Source: Spirodela intermedia
Lineage: Eukaryota; Streptophyta; Magnoliopsida; Alismatales; Araceae
DNA: 64,000 nucleotides
Assembly (NCBI GenBank): GCA_902729315.2
Contig: LR746266.1
Coordinates: forward strand, 3,544,759 to 3,608,758
Reading direction: 5' to 3'
Position numbers and translations under genes: made by a program. The notes beneath the pieces are model-generated. The model was given only the letters and a program-made list of their open reading frames with translations. It was not told where the DNA came from and did not search any database. Of the stretch, positions 62,148 to 64,000 are shown piece by piece (the first letter of the stretch is position 1; each line of letters opens with the position of its first letter).

Positions 62148-64000
62148 CTAAAAGACGGGGCACCCTGCGACGGTAATCCCCGGGGCGGTGGGGCAGGAAG
62201 CCAGAGGGCAGTGATCAAGCTGGGTCCCCCACCACCTGAGGTTGCGGCCCTCGTTCTGCATCGCGAAGAAGATGAGCACGCCCATGAAGGCCGTGCCGGC
62301 GTCCAACGCCGCCGAGAGGACGTAGTTGTACCGCTGCCACCACCGCTTGTGGTAGCGAAAGACGAAGAAGTTGAAGACGGTGCCGGTGAGGAGCCAGCTC
62401 GCTATGTTGGTGGGCGTGGCCGGCGGCATTCCGGCGAAGCCGTAGGAGATGACGGGGATGTTGATGAGGCGGATCCACTTCTTCTCCGGGAAGCGCCAGC
62501 TCAGGGCCCAGACCGGCACGGGAAGCAGCGCGCCGACGAGGAACAGCCACACCAAGTTCCTGTAGAGCCCGCCATGGCCGAAGAGGCGAGCGGGGCCGAT
62601 GAGGCCCCATATGACGGAGGCGTCGAAGGTAACCCTGTACTTGGGGCAGGTCCAGGGGCTGTCCGGGTGAAGCGCCTCGACGTCGCATATGTTCTCGACG
62701 CTCTCCAGCATCCACCAGGCCACAGCGAGGTTTACGACTCCGGCGACCAGAGTCCCGACCAGCTGCATGGCTCTCGCATATGTTCAGCGACGGAGAGATA
62801 TTAGCGGAGACTCTGCGAGGTCAAGGGAGACTTGCCTGAGCGGTGTACATGCATCGGGGAGGGATCTTCATGTAATGGCCGAGTTTGAGATCAGACAGGA
62901 AGGAGAGGGCGTGGACAGTGCTGATTCGTCCGTAGATTTTGAAGAGTAAGTTGGCGATGGGTTTCCCCGGGAGGACGTAGCCGATAATGAACTGCGCTAT
63001 GATGTCGTACCCGGGTTGCTGTTCAGAAGGAAGCCAAGTTATATACCTCCTCTCCCTTTAGGGTTTTAGGAGGACGAATTGGCGACGACGAAGGGGAAGA
63101 GGTACCTGGTTCGTGGTGGCTTGGATGACCCCGATGGGGAGGGTGACAAGCCACGCCAACGCGAACGCGAAGAGCATCCCCCACCATGGCAGCTGCACCT
63201 GCTCCTTCCAGACGAACGACATCATCAAGGAGAGGGTGATGCTCCCCAGGAGGAGAACGAGGTACCACCATTCGGGAACCTCCTTGTAGTTCTTCATCAG
63301 CCTCGCGTGTACGTCCAGCTTCAGGGATTTCGCCGCTGCTTTGCTCTGATTCCATATATCACTGCACCGTAGGATCTCATCAGTGTTTTGGCCTTCCTAT
63401 TCCTTTTGATCGATCGAGGTCTACCGTAACATCGACTGACCTGCCATGGAAGAGAGCCACGTGAGTGAGGGTGGCGGTGAACCTCGCGAAACCAGACCCT
63501 ATGGAGAGAGCGAACAGGGGACTGAGGTAGAGCTTGCTGTAGTTGTTGTAAGCGGCCTCGTTGAGATCAAACTGCGGCGTCAGGATCTTGGTGGTGTCGT
63601 ATTTGTGCCCGGAGGAGGTGAAGAGCTGGTTGGAGAATATAGGGAACTTCCTCGCGTCGAAGGCGTTGTACTTCCAGTAACACAGGGGTACTACCAGGTA
63701 TATGAACATGACGAACCCAGCTGCGATGTTAACGATGGAGAACCACGGTGCCACCAAGGGGCTGCCGTGGTAAGCGGAGATCCCCGCCCAGTCCAGGGTG
63801 AAGGCTCCTACGCCCAGGCCGTGGTACCCAGATCCGATCTGCTGGGCGGTGATGCTTCGCGGCCACGCCCAGCAGACCCACGAGAAGAAAGTCAGAATGG
63901 GGAGGAGGTATCCCGGCAGCGCGTAGTAGGCGAAGCTAGCGAGCATGAATATGAGGAAGAACTGCATCCGCGTCAATCCTTCCGACCTTGAGTCCTTTTC
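62148..64000 (-). CDS. Oligopeptide transporter (OPT family), 3' half, runs off the window
   Basis: OPT proteins are plasma-membrane proton-coupled carriers of small peptides or metal chelates. Four minus-strand exons are visible: 64000-63441 (continuing beyond the window), 63361-63106, 63018-62836 and 62762-62148, in phase, about 538 residues. Diagnostic segments are LTRMQFFLI, NQLFTSSGHKYDT, TATLTHVALFHGSDIW, VPEWWYLVLLLGSI, then the family motif KIPPR (in HYMKIPPRCMYTAQ), DASVIWGLIGPARLFG and NIASWLLTGTVFNFFVF. At least eight hydrophobic segments are present. The N-terminal third, with the start codon, lies outside. The 73-base intron 62763-62835 uses a GC donor (CTCAG|gcaagt) with a normal AG acceptor. 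Closest by memory are Arabidopsis OPT1-OPT5-type proteins; the exact member is uncertain. Confidence 0.92.

Noticed and set aside
62118-62804. Plus-strand frame of 228 codons opposite the last OPT exon
   Set aside because: Antisense shadow of the GC-rich OPT exon; no family resemblance.
63446-63991. Plus-strand frame of 181 codons
   Set aside because: Antisense shadow of OPT coding sequence.

Overview
This window is nuclear DNA from a flowering plant, most likely a monocot. The evidence is spliced genes with GT-AG introns, plant-only protein families (STERILE APETALA, QUARTET1-type pectinesterase, plant OPT transporter, BAH-Agenet protein), Ty3/gypsy and Ty1/copia retrotransposons, and very GC-rich exons beside AT-rich introns. 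The predicted ADA2 resembles the grass/monocot form as I remember it. I cannot name the species.

Layout. From 1 to 15.6 kb lies a tandem duplication of about 3.1 kb. Each copy carries an alpha/beta hydrolase gene on the minus strand, a shared divergent promoter, and exon 1 plus part of intron 1 of the ADA2 gene on the plus strand. Copy A (1-2493 plus 11809-12477) is decayed and is split by about 9.3 kb of nested, degenerate Ty3/gypsy elements. Copy B (about 12503-15595) is intact and leads into the complete ADA2 gene (13 coding exons, 14793-23675, 602 aa). A QRT1-like pectinesterase (24593-26432, plus, 5 exons, 363 aa) follows.

On the minus strand come a BAH/Agenet chromatin protein (27375-33736, 6 exons) and a STERILE APETALA-like F-box regulator (36631-41846, 2 exons with a 3.9 kb intron). 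After GA/CT-rich sequence, a degenerate Ty1/copia element (45017-49673) abuts a broken ZIP metal-transporter gene (49674-50037, minus). Then come the 10-exon mitochondrial import gene TIM50 (51277-61770, minus, 367 aa) and the 3' half of an oligopeptide transporter (62148-64000, minus) that runs off the window.

How the genes relate. They are ordinary, functionally separate plant genes: histone acetylation (ADA2), chromatin reading (BAH/Agenet), cell-wall pectin (QRT1-like), floral development (SAP), mitochondrial import (TIM50) and peptide or metal-chelate transport (OPT). The only structural coupling I see is the hydrolase/ADA2 head-to-head pair. I found no new biological system. The most informative features are the partially duplicated divergent gene pair with one dying copy, the nested retroelements inside it, the ZIP gene broken at a copia boundary, and a GC-AG intron in the OPT gene. 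Exon models were built by eye from reading frames, splice consensus and remembered family sequences.
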